Below, piece by piece: positions 46,112 to 57,935 of a stretch of DNA of 64,000 nt. The notes beneath the pieces are model-generated. The model was not told where the DNA came from and searched no databases. It saw nothing but the letters and a program-made list of their open reading frames with translations. The DNA comes from Euphorbia lathyris (taxonomy: Eukaryota; Streptophyta; Magnoliopsida; Malpighiales; Euphorbiaceae), in assembly GCF_963576675.1 (NCBI RefSeq), contig NC_088910.1:29576531-29640530 (forward strand), in the 5' to 3' direction. The position numbers and the translations under genes were made by a program. Every line of letters begins with the position of its first letter. The first letter of the stretch is position 1.

Positions 46112-46879
46112 TAAATCATATTATATTCATTGCATATTTGAATCATGTTATTACTTACATGTAAAAGAAATAAAAGAAATTATCTCGTGTTGCACATATG
46201 TGGAAAAAAAAATCTAAATCTAAATGCTTTAAAAGTTGTTTATATCTGAATCTATTTTGAAATTACAAAGAATATATAAAAAATATTTTTCAACATATGC
46301 AAACTAACGCAGAACATAAGAATAAATTGGCAGTATTTTTTTAATAATGTTTTGAAATTTACACAATTTATATATATTAATTAGATTTTAAATTGTATAA
46401 ATGATATAATTAAATTATTCTAAAAAAAAAGTTTCAAATATTTTGTAGTATGTTATCTCTCAAATAAACTTTGATTGGTTTAACTTTGAAAATATTGACC
46501 ATCTCATATAAGAAAAAGGAATAATTTAACTTAATTAATAGTATGTAGAATTAATATTTTTTGTTAAAAAAATTAATTATTTTATTCGTAGAAAAAATAG
46601 TACATTTTAATATAAGTAATTTAAAGATTACAATCCAAAAATATATTAGAGTAGTTTGAATCTGCATCTTCAATATAGATCATGACATGACAATAATAAA
46701 TAGTGTTTGAAACTTTTTTTAAGACACTTTTTTCTATGAATGACTTTTTCATCTTTCAATAAGTCAAATCTATCCGATAGTAGAAAAAAAACTCTTATAT
46801 TTTTCTATGAAAGAAATGTTATAAAACCAATAATATTGAGAGACAAACATCAATTAGGGAGAAATATAAGAAAGATAAA
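46112..46879. other. AT-rich intergenic stretch
   Basis: Nothing assignable is seen on either strand. Confidence 0.4.
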
Positions 46880-47393
46880 GGCTTAATATATCATTTGTCC
46901 ATTGAATTTGTCTAAAAAGTTTGATTGGCATCCTGAACTTTCAAAGTGTCTTGATAGCCCCCTTAACTTGCATAAAATATTAAGTTAGCTCACTGAACTT
47001 GCGTAAAATGTAATCAATTAATCACTCGGTCACAAAAAAGTAAGTTAAATGCGAAAGATGTATTGCACGAGTCTTAAAAAAAAGTAAAACGACCGAAATC
47101 GGAGTATACGGTTTTCAGATTAGAAAAGACAAGTTGTATAGTTGAGCAAACAATAACTTCATTTTTAATCTATTTCTGAATTATGTAATAACATTATAAG
47201 ATGCGTGGAATACATATTCTGCATTTAACTCGCTTTTTTTGCGACTGAGGGATCAATTGATTACATTTTATGCAAGTTCAGGAAGCTAACTCAACATTTT
47301 ATACAAGTTGAGGGGGCTATCGGAACACTTTGAAAGTTCAGTGCCCAATGAATCATTTTGGACAAGTTCAGGGGCCAAATGATGTATTAAGCC
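46880..47393. mobile_element. Long inverted-repeat element, 514 bp
   Basis: The ends GGCTTAATATATCATTTG and the inverse GGCTTAATACATCATTTG start arms of about 190 bp, with phrases on 'ctgaactt-caaagtg' and 'cttgcataaaat'. The centre is short and AT-rich. A truncated relative lies at 2646-2900. Confidence 0.85.
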
Positions 47394-48303
47394 AAAGATA
47401 AACTATCAAATCTATTGTATCAGTTGATTGATAAAAAATTTATTCAATAAAAAAATAATTACTCCATCCCATTATATAATTTTAGAAAGTAATTTTTTTT
47501 TCAAAATACAAGTCGTTTTTGTTTTCCAAGAATTTTTAGTTTAGTTTTTTGGTTCAAATATTAAATTTTTTGTCTGTGTGTTTTTTTTAACATTCCAATA
47601 CTTATTATCCAACCATTACATGAGAGATAATTTTTTTAAGTTAACCAATGTAAAATTCATTAATTAGACTCTACATTAATTATATTTCTTAATTTATGTA
47701 AAAAATTCTAGAATGACTTATATTATGGGACAAAAATGGTAAAACAAATTAAAGATTTCGAATAAAAGAAAACTTCACAATCTTTCTTCCAGGTAGGATT
47801 TTGTTCGTCAACTACCACCAATAATTGTCTAATTAATGAGTCTGAAATCAAATAATTATATAAATTATAGAAAAGAAATAAGTTTATTGTGAATAGATAG
47901 TGGAAATTTCATAACTTTTTAACTTTGGAGATTTGGTGTTCATAAAAACTTAGAAGAGTAAGAAAATAAAATGAATAGTTTGACTAAGGGTATCAGTCAA
48001 AGTTGTTTCAGATTCACATTAGCTTTTCTGGTTTGAACTGTAAAATATGTCGCTCCCTCCCTCCCTCGAAAAATGAAATATGATGAATTACTAGGAAGGA
48101 GGAGAATCCTGTTGCCTATATATGTGGGCCAATCAGTGCTTGATATGTCAACGCTTTATGTTGATGTGTCAATTTAATTCATTTCAACATGTATGGATGA
48201 CAAACACTTGGGTCAAGTAGGAGCTACTGCCTTTCTATTCTGGTTTAAAAAAAAAAAAAAAATTGTAGGAGGTACTGTCCTTCAGACCGGCGGGGTATTA
48301 CTA
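47394..48303. other. AT-rich intergenic stretch
   Basis: No gene or clear repeat is seen. A-runs and T-runs occur at 47581-47589 and 48247-48262. Confidence 0.4.
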
Positions 48304-49132
48304 AAAGTATAAAAATAAACCTGGTGGTTACACTCATTTTCAAACAGTACTTATGTGATTTAAATATTTGCAAAGTGGAGCAAAAACATACCAAATTGAC
48401 TAACGGTGTTAAAAGTCAAAAGAAAAAGAATTAATTTAATCCTTAAATTTATTTATTTTTATAAATTGACCCCTTTATTATCAAAAGGAAACATCATTGC
48501 TAATAAAGTTGTCACAATGGCAAAAAGAGGACGAAGCAGTAGCTTACTTAGTGTAAAACTATAAATGGATTTCTTTGTGCAAGGCAGTTTAATAGTGTAA
48601 ATAGTTGTGAATGTTGATGGTGGGAATCTCGTTGTCAGAAACTTCTCATTGATAGCAAAAATTGGTTGCCCAAATACCCGATGAGTATAATTTTGAGATA
48701 GAATTAGATCAATTGAATTAAAGCCATTTGAATCATATTATTCAACCACTGCATCAAACTATTATAAATTAGGATAAGTTGAAATTGAAACATGGAAATT
48801 CAATTGATTTTAGAGAGAGAAATTAACAAAGAGGAGAGAGAGAAGAGAGAGAAATAAGAAAAAAAAAAGATGAAGAATATGATATATTTGATTTTTATTT
48901 TTTATTTTGGGGTTTGTTTGTGATCATTAGATAATAAGGGGGTCAATTTATAAAAATAAATAAAAATAAGGATCAAATTAACTCTTTTTCTTTTGACTTT
49001 TAACACCGTTAGTCAATTTGGTATGTGTTTGCTAACAAAATGAAGTACATGATACCATTTTGCAAACTTTTAAACTAAATTGGTGATGTTCGAAAATGAG
49101 TGTAACCACAAGGTTTATTTTTATACTTTTCC
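48304..49132. mobile_element. Fold-back element related to 21164-22388, about 830 bp
   Basis: The arms (about 48304-48490 and 48940-49132) are inverted copies with the shared terminus AAAAGTATAAAAATAAACCT and the phrases 'taacggtgttaaaagtcaaa' and 'tttataaaaataaat'. The right end has CCC after the terminus; the left end is eroded, so no target duplication is seen. The centre has a GA-rich tract (48815-48870), mirroring GA-rich and CT-rich tracts in the relative. Confidence 0.8.
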
Positions 49133-49317
49133 CTTATAATATTAAGGGCAAGTAATCTAATCTAGTCACAAAAAAAAAAAAAAAACTTAGATGATTGGAG
49201 GAAAATAAAAAAAACAACAAAATAACTATTTAGATTTGATGTTTCCTAATCATTGTTGTAAGAATTAGATTGAATACTAAATTGAATTGATAATTGCACT
49301 ATAGATCATTTAGTTTT

Positions 49318-49874
49318 AACTAAAGGGTTAAGGTGCAAAAATACCCCTAACGTTTAAAATGGTGCAATTTTACCCCTAACGTCTGTAGCCAAGAGCAATT
49401 TTACCCCTAACGTTGATAAATTGGGTCTATTTCAGACACTATTATAAAATATAGCCTTTTTTTTCTTTATTTTGCACCAATTACATATCAATTCATTCTA
49501 AAAAAAAGGATATCATGTCTTTTGTAATTTAATAATAAATTTGGAGATTAATATTTATAAATTCGGTGAATTTTTTGAATTTTTTTCTAATTCATACAAA
49601 AAAACGGTATATTTTTTTTTATTTTTTTTACATTCCAACATATGTTTGTGATTTGTTACTGATAAAATGACGCATGTGTGGAGTGTAGATGACAAGATTC
49701 ATGACTGAGAAGACACTTTGATGAATTATTTCTCAAATTGACTCAATTTATCAACGTTAGGGGTAAAATTGCTATTGGCTACAAACGTTAGGGGTAAAAT
49801 TGCACTATTTTAGACGTTAGGGATAAAATTGCTCCTAAAACGTTAGGGATATTTGCACCTTAACCCTTAACTAA
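49318..49874. mobile_element. Long inverted-repeat element, about 557 bp
   Basis: The ends AAGGGTTAAGGTGCAAA and its inverse start arms of about 120 bp, each made of the phrase 'gcaattttacccctaacgt' repeated three times at about 37-base steps. The spacer is AT-rich. It is a close relative of 32688-33224. Confidence 0.85.
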
Positions 49875-50249
49875 ATGAGTTGAGATATAAAAAAAATCAA
49901 CTGTGGTAAGAGAAAGCCAAAAAATGTCTTAATTATGAAACACCAGAACTGGTATAAAAGAAGAATATTAGTGAACGAAGAAAAATGAAAAATGTTAAAT
50001 GGTTTAATAATTTTATTTATTGAGAGAAATATGTTAAATCATATTGATATACATTATTTTTAGTGATTCTATATCTAGAAATGCACACAGATAATATTTT
50101 GTATGAACAACTAAGTATTTAATGAAAAATAAAATGTTTTTTTTATATATAAAATTGGATATTTTTATTAGTTCTCTTGTTAGATATAATAAAAAATGTC
50201 ATTTTGAAGTATTTTTTTTATATAATTGATTTTTTTTTACCTTATTTTT

Positions 50250-50310
50250 TAAGGGCCCTCATTTACTACTTTGCCTCTAGGCCTCCAGAATCTCAAGACC
50301 GACTCTCTCC
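50250..50310. mobile_element. Degenerate hAT right terminus
   Basis: The order 'agggccctcatttactactttgcct-agg-cctc-agaatctcaagaccg' parallels the right end of the hAT element at 23885-23934 (gagcccttaatgcttattttgcctaggg ... caggaccg). The final GGCCCTG is eroded. The left partner is not identified. Confidence 0.5.
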
Positions 50311-51560
50311 TTAAGTCAAAATTTGCCCATCAGCAAAGCAATTGTCTCTCAAAATACAACAACAACATGATCGAACTCTATTGTGTGTAGAGGATTATCA
50401 CTATATTTAGAAGAATAGAAGAAAAAAGTTTAGGGAGCAAAACAAAATTTGACAATAGTCTCGAGATGTTATATTTGACGTAACTATTAACGGTAAGACA
50501 ATAATCTGTAAGTCAGCTTACTTATGCAAACTGATTGACATATTATCCAAGATTAATGATCTGCTCACATTTGGTAGGTTGATGACCTGGTCAAGTAAAG
50601 TCGTGAGGCAACAAGATACTAATTTGAATATCGTTGGTCTATTACGAACGATAAGTAACTAATAACTGGTATGTGCCTTGATTGTAATAGTATTGCACCG
50701 GCTGCGGACGTTGAATTTCAAACCAGGAGCATTAGAGTTTATAAAATAGTAAGTTCTTGATTGATCCGCTATGAGAAAATCACATGGTTAGAATAGTCCT
50801 AGGTGGTTCTCATGTAGCACTTTAGGTTGAATCTTTAGACTAAGTTCATTATGGGGCCTAGATGGCTTGCATTGTACTTTGATTGATCGCCTAACAAGCC
50901 TTTAACAAGGTGCCAAGTATAGGTTCAGGTGCACTGTACATCATGCTTAGAAACCATGAGTCAAGTTAGGAATTCCCGAATCTCATATAGAGGTTAGATA
51001 TTAGAGGCCACTATACTAGTGGGACTAAGAAGCGTGTGGCCACACCCAAATGAGGCAATGTGCAATTGCTCATTCAAACTTATCTGTTCATTAAAGATCA
51101 AGGAAATGTCTGAGCAACAGATGATGGTGACTTAACTATGTCTCGTGCCAGACTTAATATCGTATATTAAGGGATTACTTAAGAGGTTACTATTAGGTTC
51201 TCAAAAGTCATACACGAGATTACTGTCTGAGTTAGGTAATCATAAAGGCCATATAAAACTGTATATGATTGGCAAGATGAACTAGAGGTTTGGTCTAACC
51301 ACCATCTCGAGATAGACATATGATCGCTGGCAGAAGAGATTGGATGGAATAAAAGGATACCGAAGCTGAAAAATAAAGTCGTCGATCCCTGGAGAATTTG
51401 GCCAACACGGGTTGATTTCAAGTACATGGATTATTTGGGTGATTGCGAGCTGAGTCCTATTCTTATTCCGCAAGTGTGAATATGGAGAGAGTTCGTTTTT
51501 CAACTCCTAATATTGAGTCAAGAGAAAGCTCAAGCAACGAGAACATCTCTGATTCCATGG
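50311..51560 (-). other. Probable non-coding 5' internal region of a reverse-strand LTR element
   Basis: Composition is more balanced than the flanks and no gag or pol motif is present. On the minus strand it follows the LTR 51561-52210 and begins with CCATGGAATCAGAGA (51560-51546), which resembles a degenerate Met-tRNA primer site. Its far end is not defined. Confidence 0.4.
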
Positions 51561-52210
51561 TGTAACATGATTAATTCTTTAACCCTATTCTAGATGTGTG
51601 TTCCGTGAAAATCATAGAATTATGTGTTTTAATTTAGTTTTATCATAACGATTCAAATAGGACATTTGGAAAATGTCCAACACATTAATTCATCAAATAA
51701 ACACAGACTTAATTTTGTTAATTAATTAGCAGCTCTATAAACATTTCAAGATTTCAAAAGACATTCTGACTGTTTGAGAAAATAAAAAGTTACGGTCTAG
51801 GCCAAAAGGAGGCTGGCCTAAAAGGGTCTAATTCAGTTTGGCATTCTTGTCATTCACGACCTACGAATGCACTCCCAAACCTATTAAGTTTTGATTTATA
51901 TCTCCTTACTACGCGTGACAAGACCTTCTAGTTGGTAATTAGTTAATACCTTGTAAAAGGCATTAACTTACAAACCATTTTCTCCTCTCACATGAAAGCA
52001 ATATGAGATATGTACTTTTATTTCTCAACAATACTATTCTAAGTGGCTTACTGTGAGCATCAATTTCTCATTCATTATTTATCCATTTTGAGCTTATAAT
52101 ATATCATCGGAAAGAACCCGTGGAATACAATATAATGACATATTACTTTTTATTCAAAATGCCATCTGCGCATATATATTTAAGCATCCAATTGACATAT
52201 TTTCCAACAA
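51561..52210 (-). mobile_element. Copia-like LTR on the minus strand, 650 bp
   Basis: On the minus strand it runs from TGTTGGAAAATATG (52210) to ATGTTACA (51561), with TG...CA ends. It is preceded by a polypurine tract (TGTGGGGGAT, 52220-52211) and followed by a primer-site-like sequence. Only one copy is present in the window. The flanking pattern is that of an LTR between two internal regions. Confidence 0.6.
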
Positions 52211-52368
52211 TCCCCCACATGAATGAAAATGAAAACGAGAAGATACGATGTGGTGATAATTCTTTACAGCCGATATTTCATAGGATAAGTAGACATCAAC
52301 CCTTGAACATTCCCCTGTAAAAGTACGTTTACTTTCCAAGGTGACTAGTATACGTAATATCATTGAAC

Positions 52369-53072
52369 TTTTTTTTTTGTGTAAACAATGATATGCCTCA
52401 ACAAAAACCAATACATGGCAATGATCTGAATGGCAAAAGGGGAGATTAATCACGGAAGTGTGAGGAAAAGCAATTCGGGCAACATCGTTACCATAAACTT
52501 TATCAAATCTGACAAAAGTAGAATTCCTACGCCAAGTAAAACGATGACTTGAACAATCTAGATCAAACATCCCACATTCATCCATAGCTCGACGATGCTG
52601 CAAACAACGGTTTATATGATGATGACCCCGCATATTTGATCACACATGGGCGGAATATCGTTGAAATCACCTATCATAAACCACGGACCAGAAGCGATCC
52701 TACTACTTAGACCATCCAAAAGCAGCTTCTGACAAGATAGAATAGGGGAAGCATAGACCCCAGTTACCTTGCAAATCTTAGCCCCATTTCTATGAACAGA
52801 ACAATGAATAAATTGGATATGGATAATCAGCGGACTGATATCAATAATGTCCGGCTTCTAGAGCATCCAAATGCCCCCTGAGCAGCCTTGGGCTTCAGAT
52901 CTAATTTGTTTCTAATCACGAAACTTAGATAGAATATTATCAGCTTCTATGCTCCTAACTTGGAGCTCAAAAATATACATATAAGCATGATTAAACTGTT
53001 TATGACATCTCTGAGATGGACACGGTAGACTTTATTCGTTGCTCCTCGGATATTCCAGCAAAGCAAATCCAT
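52369..53072 (-). pseudogene. LINE (L1-type) endonuclease fragment
   Basis: The minus-strand reading starts MDLLCWNIRGATNK (53072), the N-terminal motif of L1 apurinic-type endonucleases. It continues through SGPWFMIGDFNDIPP (about 52695-52640, the catalytic GDFN motif), FTWRRNS, and the C-terminal SDHCHVLVF (about 52430-52405). Stops and at least one frameshift (near 52632) break it. Reverse transcriptase is absent; the sequence ends at an A-run (minus strand) at about 52379-52369. It is an inactive relic. Confidence 0.85.
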
Positions 53073-53237
53073 GAACCTCGAAATAGAAGCACAAGCTACA
53101 TTAAGCAATATATTTCTAACGAGTACCTTCAAAACAAGAGGCAATCTCTAACTGCATTTTACTACTATTTCCAATCACAAGCTATTTCAGTGATTTAATT
53201 TGCTCCATCCCAGCTTTGATCGGTTTCTTCCCTTTAT

Positions 53238-53285
53238 AGGATTAGAATAGCTAATCGAATCAGGATTAGAATAGCTAATCGAATG
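53238..53285. repeat. 24-bp tandem duplication
   Basis: AGGATTAGAATAGCTAATCG plus AATC/G occurs twice in tandem with one terminal difference. Confidence 0.9.
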
Positions 53286-54125
53286 GTCCCTTGATTCATT
53301 ACCATTTCATATTTGTTGTTGTTGATAAACCTCATTGTTTCATTATGAGTTTGAATATTATAACTTAAAGCTTATTAATATATGTACCTACCTGCCATTC
53401 ACCCGTATAAAATTGGACCCTATCTAGTGAATTGGGATTTGCAAGGACATGAATGAAAAGGATACTATTAATGTTTTTGTTTTGGTGATAAAGTGAAAAT
53501 TATTGGTTCAATTATTGGAATTATGCCCGAAGGGAGAGAATACACGTACTCAATTATTATGCATATTTGTCATTTTTTTGTAATGTAACTAAAATTTAAT
53601 TCTATTGTATTTTATGTCAAAAAATTAATTATATATGAGTTCTAGCATTTAAGTACTTAATGGTTCAAAAAAACAAAAGCATTTAACTACTTAATGATGT
53701 ATTTTGTGAGTATGAATGTCGTCATAAATCATAGCTGTTTAGAGATAATAATTTGAATTAAAAATTTATATTCGGCAGAATATTTCGGTTTAAAATTACC
53801 AAAAAGTAAAAAAAAAAAGAAAAGAAAAAAGCCCCATAAAAAAAGTACAAAAATTAATAAATAAAAACAAAATAAAGGCCCATGAACTTATGACTCGTTG
53901 AATTGGGATCTTTTTGGAGAAGGTTCTGATTGGATTTGAGTTTACTAATCAATTTGGAGGACCCGTGGCTATAGGGTCACAGTTTGCTTGGGCTATTTCC
54001 ATTTATTAAAATCATGGATACTAGGAAAGCTTTGGTGTCTTATGTTTGGAGGAATGATCATTGGTGTCCACCTCACCCAGCGAATGATGATGTCCTCGGA
54101 TGTTCTTGAGCTACGTGGTCATTTT
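53286..54125. other. AT-rich intergenic stretch
   Basis: No gene or transposon end is recognisable. Confidence 0.4.
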
Positions 54126-54338
54126 TGTTAGTGCTGTACCGAGTTTGGATAAAAAAAATTATTTTTAGGCTCAGCCCGATCTAGGTCCGTTAAAGTCCGT
54201 TTATATTTTAGATGTATTTGAGATTTATAAAAATAGCACGGTCTGCGGTCCGAGCCTACCTATTAATATTAATTAATAAATTTATATATTAATATTTAGT
54301 TTTAAGTATAAATTTTATTTTTTTATTAGTAAAATTTA

Positions 54339-54386
<48 letters not shown>

Positions 54387-54545
54387 TGGACTTATATGAG
54401 TTGGGTTTGGGATTTGATTTTTGAGTCCGAGCCAAATCCAGTTTGAACTCATCTAAATTAACAATGGGCTAGGCTAGACCTAGAATGAGTATTTTTAGAA
54501 GAATGTTGGGCCTGGTCCAGCCCAACCATCAGCAGGTCTAGATGC
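54126..54545. mobile_element. Possible hAT-like MITE with a TA microsatellite centre
   Basis: GC-richer flanks with 'ggctcagcccgatctaggtccg' on the left and 'gggcctggtccagcccaacc' on the right surround an AT-rich core with (TA)n at 54343-54384. The layout recalls 16527-17199. The ends and target duplication cannot be fixed. Confidence 0.35.
54343..54384. repeat. (TA)n microsatellite
   Basis: About 20 TA units. Confidence 0.95.
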
Positions 54546-55207
54546 ATTGAGAACAATATGCACGTCTCTTGATTTTCTCTAGTGTAATGATTGCTATTAA
54601 AGCGTCGTTCTTGTATGATCTGATAGAAACTTTAAGGAAGGGGCGGCATTTGGGTTGTCTAGTGCTATGATAAATAACTTTTTTGTTTTTGACAAAAATG
54701 ACTTTCATTTAAGAGAGAGTTTCTTTGTGCCCATGCCTCTTCCATCTTTTTCCCATTTTTTTATTATCTCTTACGTGGAATTAAGTTTGGGTTATTCTTA
54801 AACCACTCTTTCCCCCCTCCAAACCTTTGTTTCTGGATTTGAGAATCTCTAAGTGAGTATGTCTAATGAGTCTGTCGGGGATTTAAGGGCACCTAAAGAA
54901 CTAACTGTAAAGAAGGGTGGAAAAGCTAGTGAGTTAGTGAAGCGATTAAAGGTGAAGGCCAGCTTGGATAAAACTAATATTGAGGGGACGTCGTCTTAGT
55001 GTCGAAGGGGTAGAAAAAGAAGGGGGAAGGAGAGGTGGTGGGATCGAAACTAGTACTACACCTGCCACGGCTAAGCGATGGTGTCCGAGAGAACCAATGT
55101 TCTATGGAAGTAGTCCTTCCAAAGTTTTCCATAAGTTCTGGTTGCACGGTCGCCTTCGCTTATCGAGAATTGAGGGAGAAGATATGGCGCAAAGGGAGAG
55201 TGGGGAG
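54546..55207 (+). other. Relic retroelement sequence left of the copia insertion
   Basis: A 46-codon Lys-rich frame begins at the ATG at 54859 (MSNESVGDLRAPKEL) after a pyrimidine-rich leader and stops near 54999. A second open frame (54980 on) runs into the copia LTR. With 57419-57935 this was one sequence before the insertion at 55207/57419; it is probably a decayed retroelement leader and gag. Confidence 0.45.
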
Positions 55208-57418
55208 TGTTGTATATTAGTCTTTAATATTGGTGTTGTGGGAATTCCACATGGAAAGAATAAGAAGGAAATCTGTATTTTATATTGTCTAGAGACATCT
55301 GTATTGTCTGGAGACATCTGTATTTTGGATAAAGATAAAACAATTTTATAACTGTTTGACAACCAATTTTTTGGTTATAAATATCCTCAATCCTTCATAC
55401 CTTTTCACTTACTGTTTTAATTATTTCAAATACGTTCATAGGGAAATTAATGGAATTGCTATCATTAATTTCATGTTAGGGAAATCCTAGAGGAAACTTA
55501 GTCAGAAACCCAATAGCAATTGATAGTGAGGGCTAATATTTCCTTAAGGACAGTGATTAATCACGTCCATATTTTATGTTTGTGATCCCAAATTTTCAAC
55601 AATCTTAAGGAAATATTATGGAGAACGCGCTGAAGAATGTTGGTGATGCTGGTAAACTTGATCGGTTTGATGGGACGAATTTCACTCGTTGGAAGGAGAC
55701 TATGAAATTTTTTCTGATCACTCTGAATTTTTTTTACATTCTGGACATTAATTCCCCTTATGATTCATCTTGTAAACTTAGTAAAAATGAAGGAAGAGGT
55801 GTTGCTCAACTTGAGTATGCAAGTGCGATAGGAAGTATGATGTATGTATCACATAGTACTAGACCAGATATTGCATTTGCTGTTTGTAAACTTTCTAGAT
55901 TTACGAGTAATCCGAGTCATGAACATTGGAAAGCAATTGGTAAGGTTTTAGGTTACTTAAAAAGAACCAAAAACCTTGGATTATATTATAATAAATTTCC
56001 AGCAGTTCTTGAGGGTTATTCAGATGCTAGTTGGATAAATAGTATCGGTGATAGTAAGTCCACAAGTGATTGGATTTTTATGCTTGGTGGAGGAGCTGTT
56101 TCTTGGGCTTCAAAGAAACAAACTTGTATTACTCATTCCACAATGAAGGCTGAATTTTTGGCCTTAGCAGTAGCAGGAAAAGAAGCTGAATGGCTGAGGA
56201 ATATGCTATTAGATATTAAGTTGTGACCACAACCGATGTCAACCATTTCTTTGAACTGCGATAGTGAAGCTACTTTGTCTAGAGCTTATAACAAGATATA
56301 TAATGGAAAGTATAGACATATTAGCTTAAGACATTCATATGTACGACAGTTAATATCAGATGGGATTATTACTGTCGTATATGTTATGTCTTGTAATAAT
56401 TTGGCAGATCCTTTCACAAAAGGACTTCCAAGGGACATAGTATATAAAATGTCTAAAGAGATTGGTTTAAGACCTATATGATTACATCAGCAACAACAGA
56501 AACCCAACCTATGTATAGTATTATCACTATGTAAAGGTTCAATGTGGTAAAAACAAGTTGTTGATAACTGATTGATATACTAAGTGTAATAATAAATTAG
56601 ATAGTATATGATTATTAGGGTGAGTCTTAGACTCTTAATGAAGCTTCATGTGTTATATTTGAACTTCACCTATATGGACATAAGGAGTGGTGCCGCTCCT
56701 AATGAAAGTGTGGTCTACTTTTATAATTGTCCATGAAGTCTAGGATGAGCGCATGGCCATAATAGTGCTACCATTTCTATGAACGTACATTTATATAGAA
56801 GTTATGTGTGTGATACTTTCGGTATAACAAAAGGGATTATGGCTCAAAAGCAGCAAGCCGCCATTAATTTCGTTTTTCCATGAAGAATTACACTAAGTGG
56901 AGGTCCAAATTGCAAGATACCGATATTTATGCATAACTCTAATGAGATTTATTTAAACACCAATACGTAAAGCCTAAGTGAGGGATTGTTGTATATTAGT
57001 CTTTAATATTGGTGTTGTGGGAATTCCACATGGAAAGAATAAGAAGAAAATCTGTATTTTATATTGTCTAGAGATATCTGTATTGTCCAGAGACATATGT
57101 ATTGTCTAGAGACATCTGTATTGTCTAGAGACATCTGTATTTTGGATAAAGATAAAACAATTTTATAACTGTTTGACAACCAACTTTTTGGTTATAAATA
57201 TCCTCAATCCTTCATACATTTTCACTTACTCTTTTAATTATTTCAAATACGTTCATAGGAAAATTAATGGAATTGCTATCATTAATTTCATATTAGGAAA
57301 ATCCTAGAGGAAACTTAGTTAGAAACCCAATAGAAATTGATAGTGGGGGCTAATATTTCCTTAAGGAAAGTGATTAATCACGTCCCTATTTTATGTTTGT
57401 GATCCCAAATTTCTAACA
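55208..57418 (+). mobile_element. Internally deleted Ty1/copia element with both LTRs
   Basis: The LTRs 55208-55601 (394 bp) and 56987-57418 (432 bp) begin TGTTGTATATTAG and end with AACA. Flanks GGGAG (55203-55207) and AGGAG (57419-57423) are a 5-bp target duplication with one mismatch. The size difference of 38 bp equals two extra copies of a 19-bp tandem unit (TCTAGAGACATCTGTATTG) in the right LTR (four against two). Between them only the start of gag and the RNase H end of pol remain. A purine-rich tract (AAGTGAGGGA) precedes the right LTR. No standard Met-tRNA primer site follows the left LTR. Confidence 0.9.
55618..56481 (+). pseudogene. Copia gag start fused in frame to RNase H, one nonsense codon
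   Basis: The ATG at 55618 opens about 40 residues of a copia Gag N-terminus ([20 protein letters not shown]). A deletion then joins it in frame to the end of the polymerase ([32 protein letters not shown]) and RNase H ([75 protein letters not shown]). The frame is continuous to the stop at 56479-56481 except for a TGA at 56224-56226, where related elements have Trp. Gag zinc knuckle, protease, integrase and the reverse transcriptase catalytic core are absent, so it cannot transpose alone. The in-frame join may be chance. Confidence 0.88.
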
Positions 57419-57935
57419 AGGAGGGGGGGAGTCTCGGTGGAAAATGCTTGGTCCACTTGAGCACTAATACTTCAATGTAGGATTTGAGAGGATATGTATA
57501 TCATTACCATATATAAAGAGTTACCTGCCACGTTGTTGGAATATAGGATAGGGCAACCTCTTCACTTGAATTCTCTATAGGAAATGGCCAGGGCAAATGA
57601 CTTCATGCAACCGAACAAAATGATTGTCTACAAAACCCAGTTAGATGCGGTTCTAGGCTACTCTTGCTTTCGTTCTTTGTGGAAGTTCTAAAGGAGTTCA
57701 ATTTGGCCCCTATACATATCAAGGGTAATAGGTGGCAGGTTATGGTTGACATGTATTCATTATATTGGGAGTCCGATATCTGTTTGACGGGGTTGATGTC
57801 CGATATTTTTTACACCATCATGGGTGATAAGTCCAGGCACGTATGTTGGCCGCATTCGAAGTTTTCGATGTTGAAGAGTTTATACACACAACCACTCAAT
57901 ACACATATCACATAGGGGACACATCATCATTGTGG
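57419..57935 (+). pseudogene. Relic of a plant retroelement gag-like protein
   Basis: A frame from about 57640 to 57915 reads FFVEVLKEFNLAPIHIKGNR followed by W.VMVDMYSLYWES and GLMSDIFYTIMGDK. The pattern 'F..L...F.LAP.....N.W......Y' resembles the plant gypsy-type gag/transposon domain (Transposase_28-like) known to me, but the match is short. Upstream, 57480-57640 is open only in pieces. It flanks the copia insertion. Confidence 0.45.

Noticed and set aside
55602..55617. Primer-binding site directly after the left LTR of the copia element
   Set aside because: The sequence does not match the Met-tRNA site seen at 168-180, and I could not match it to another tRNA by eye.
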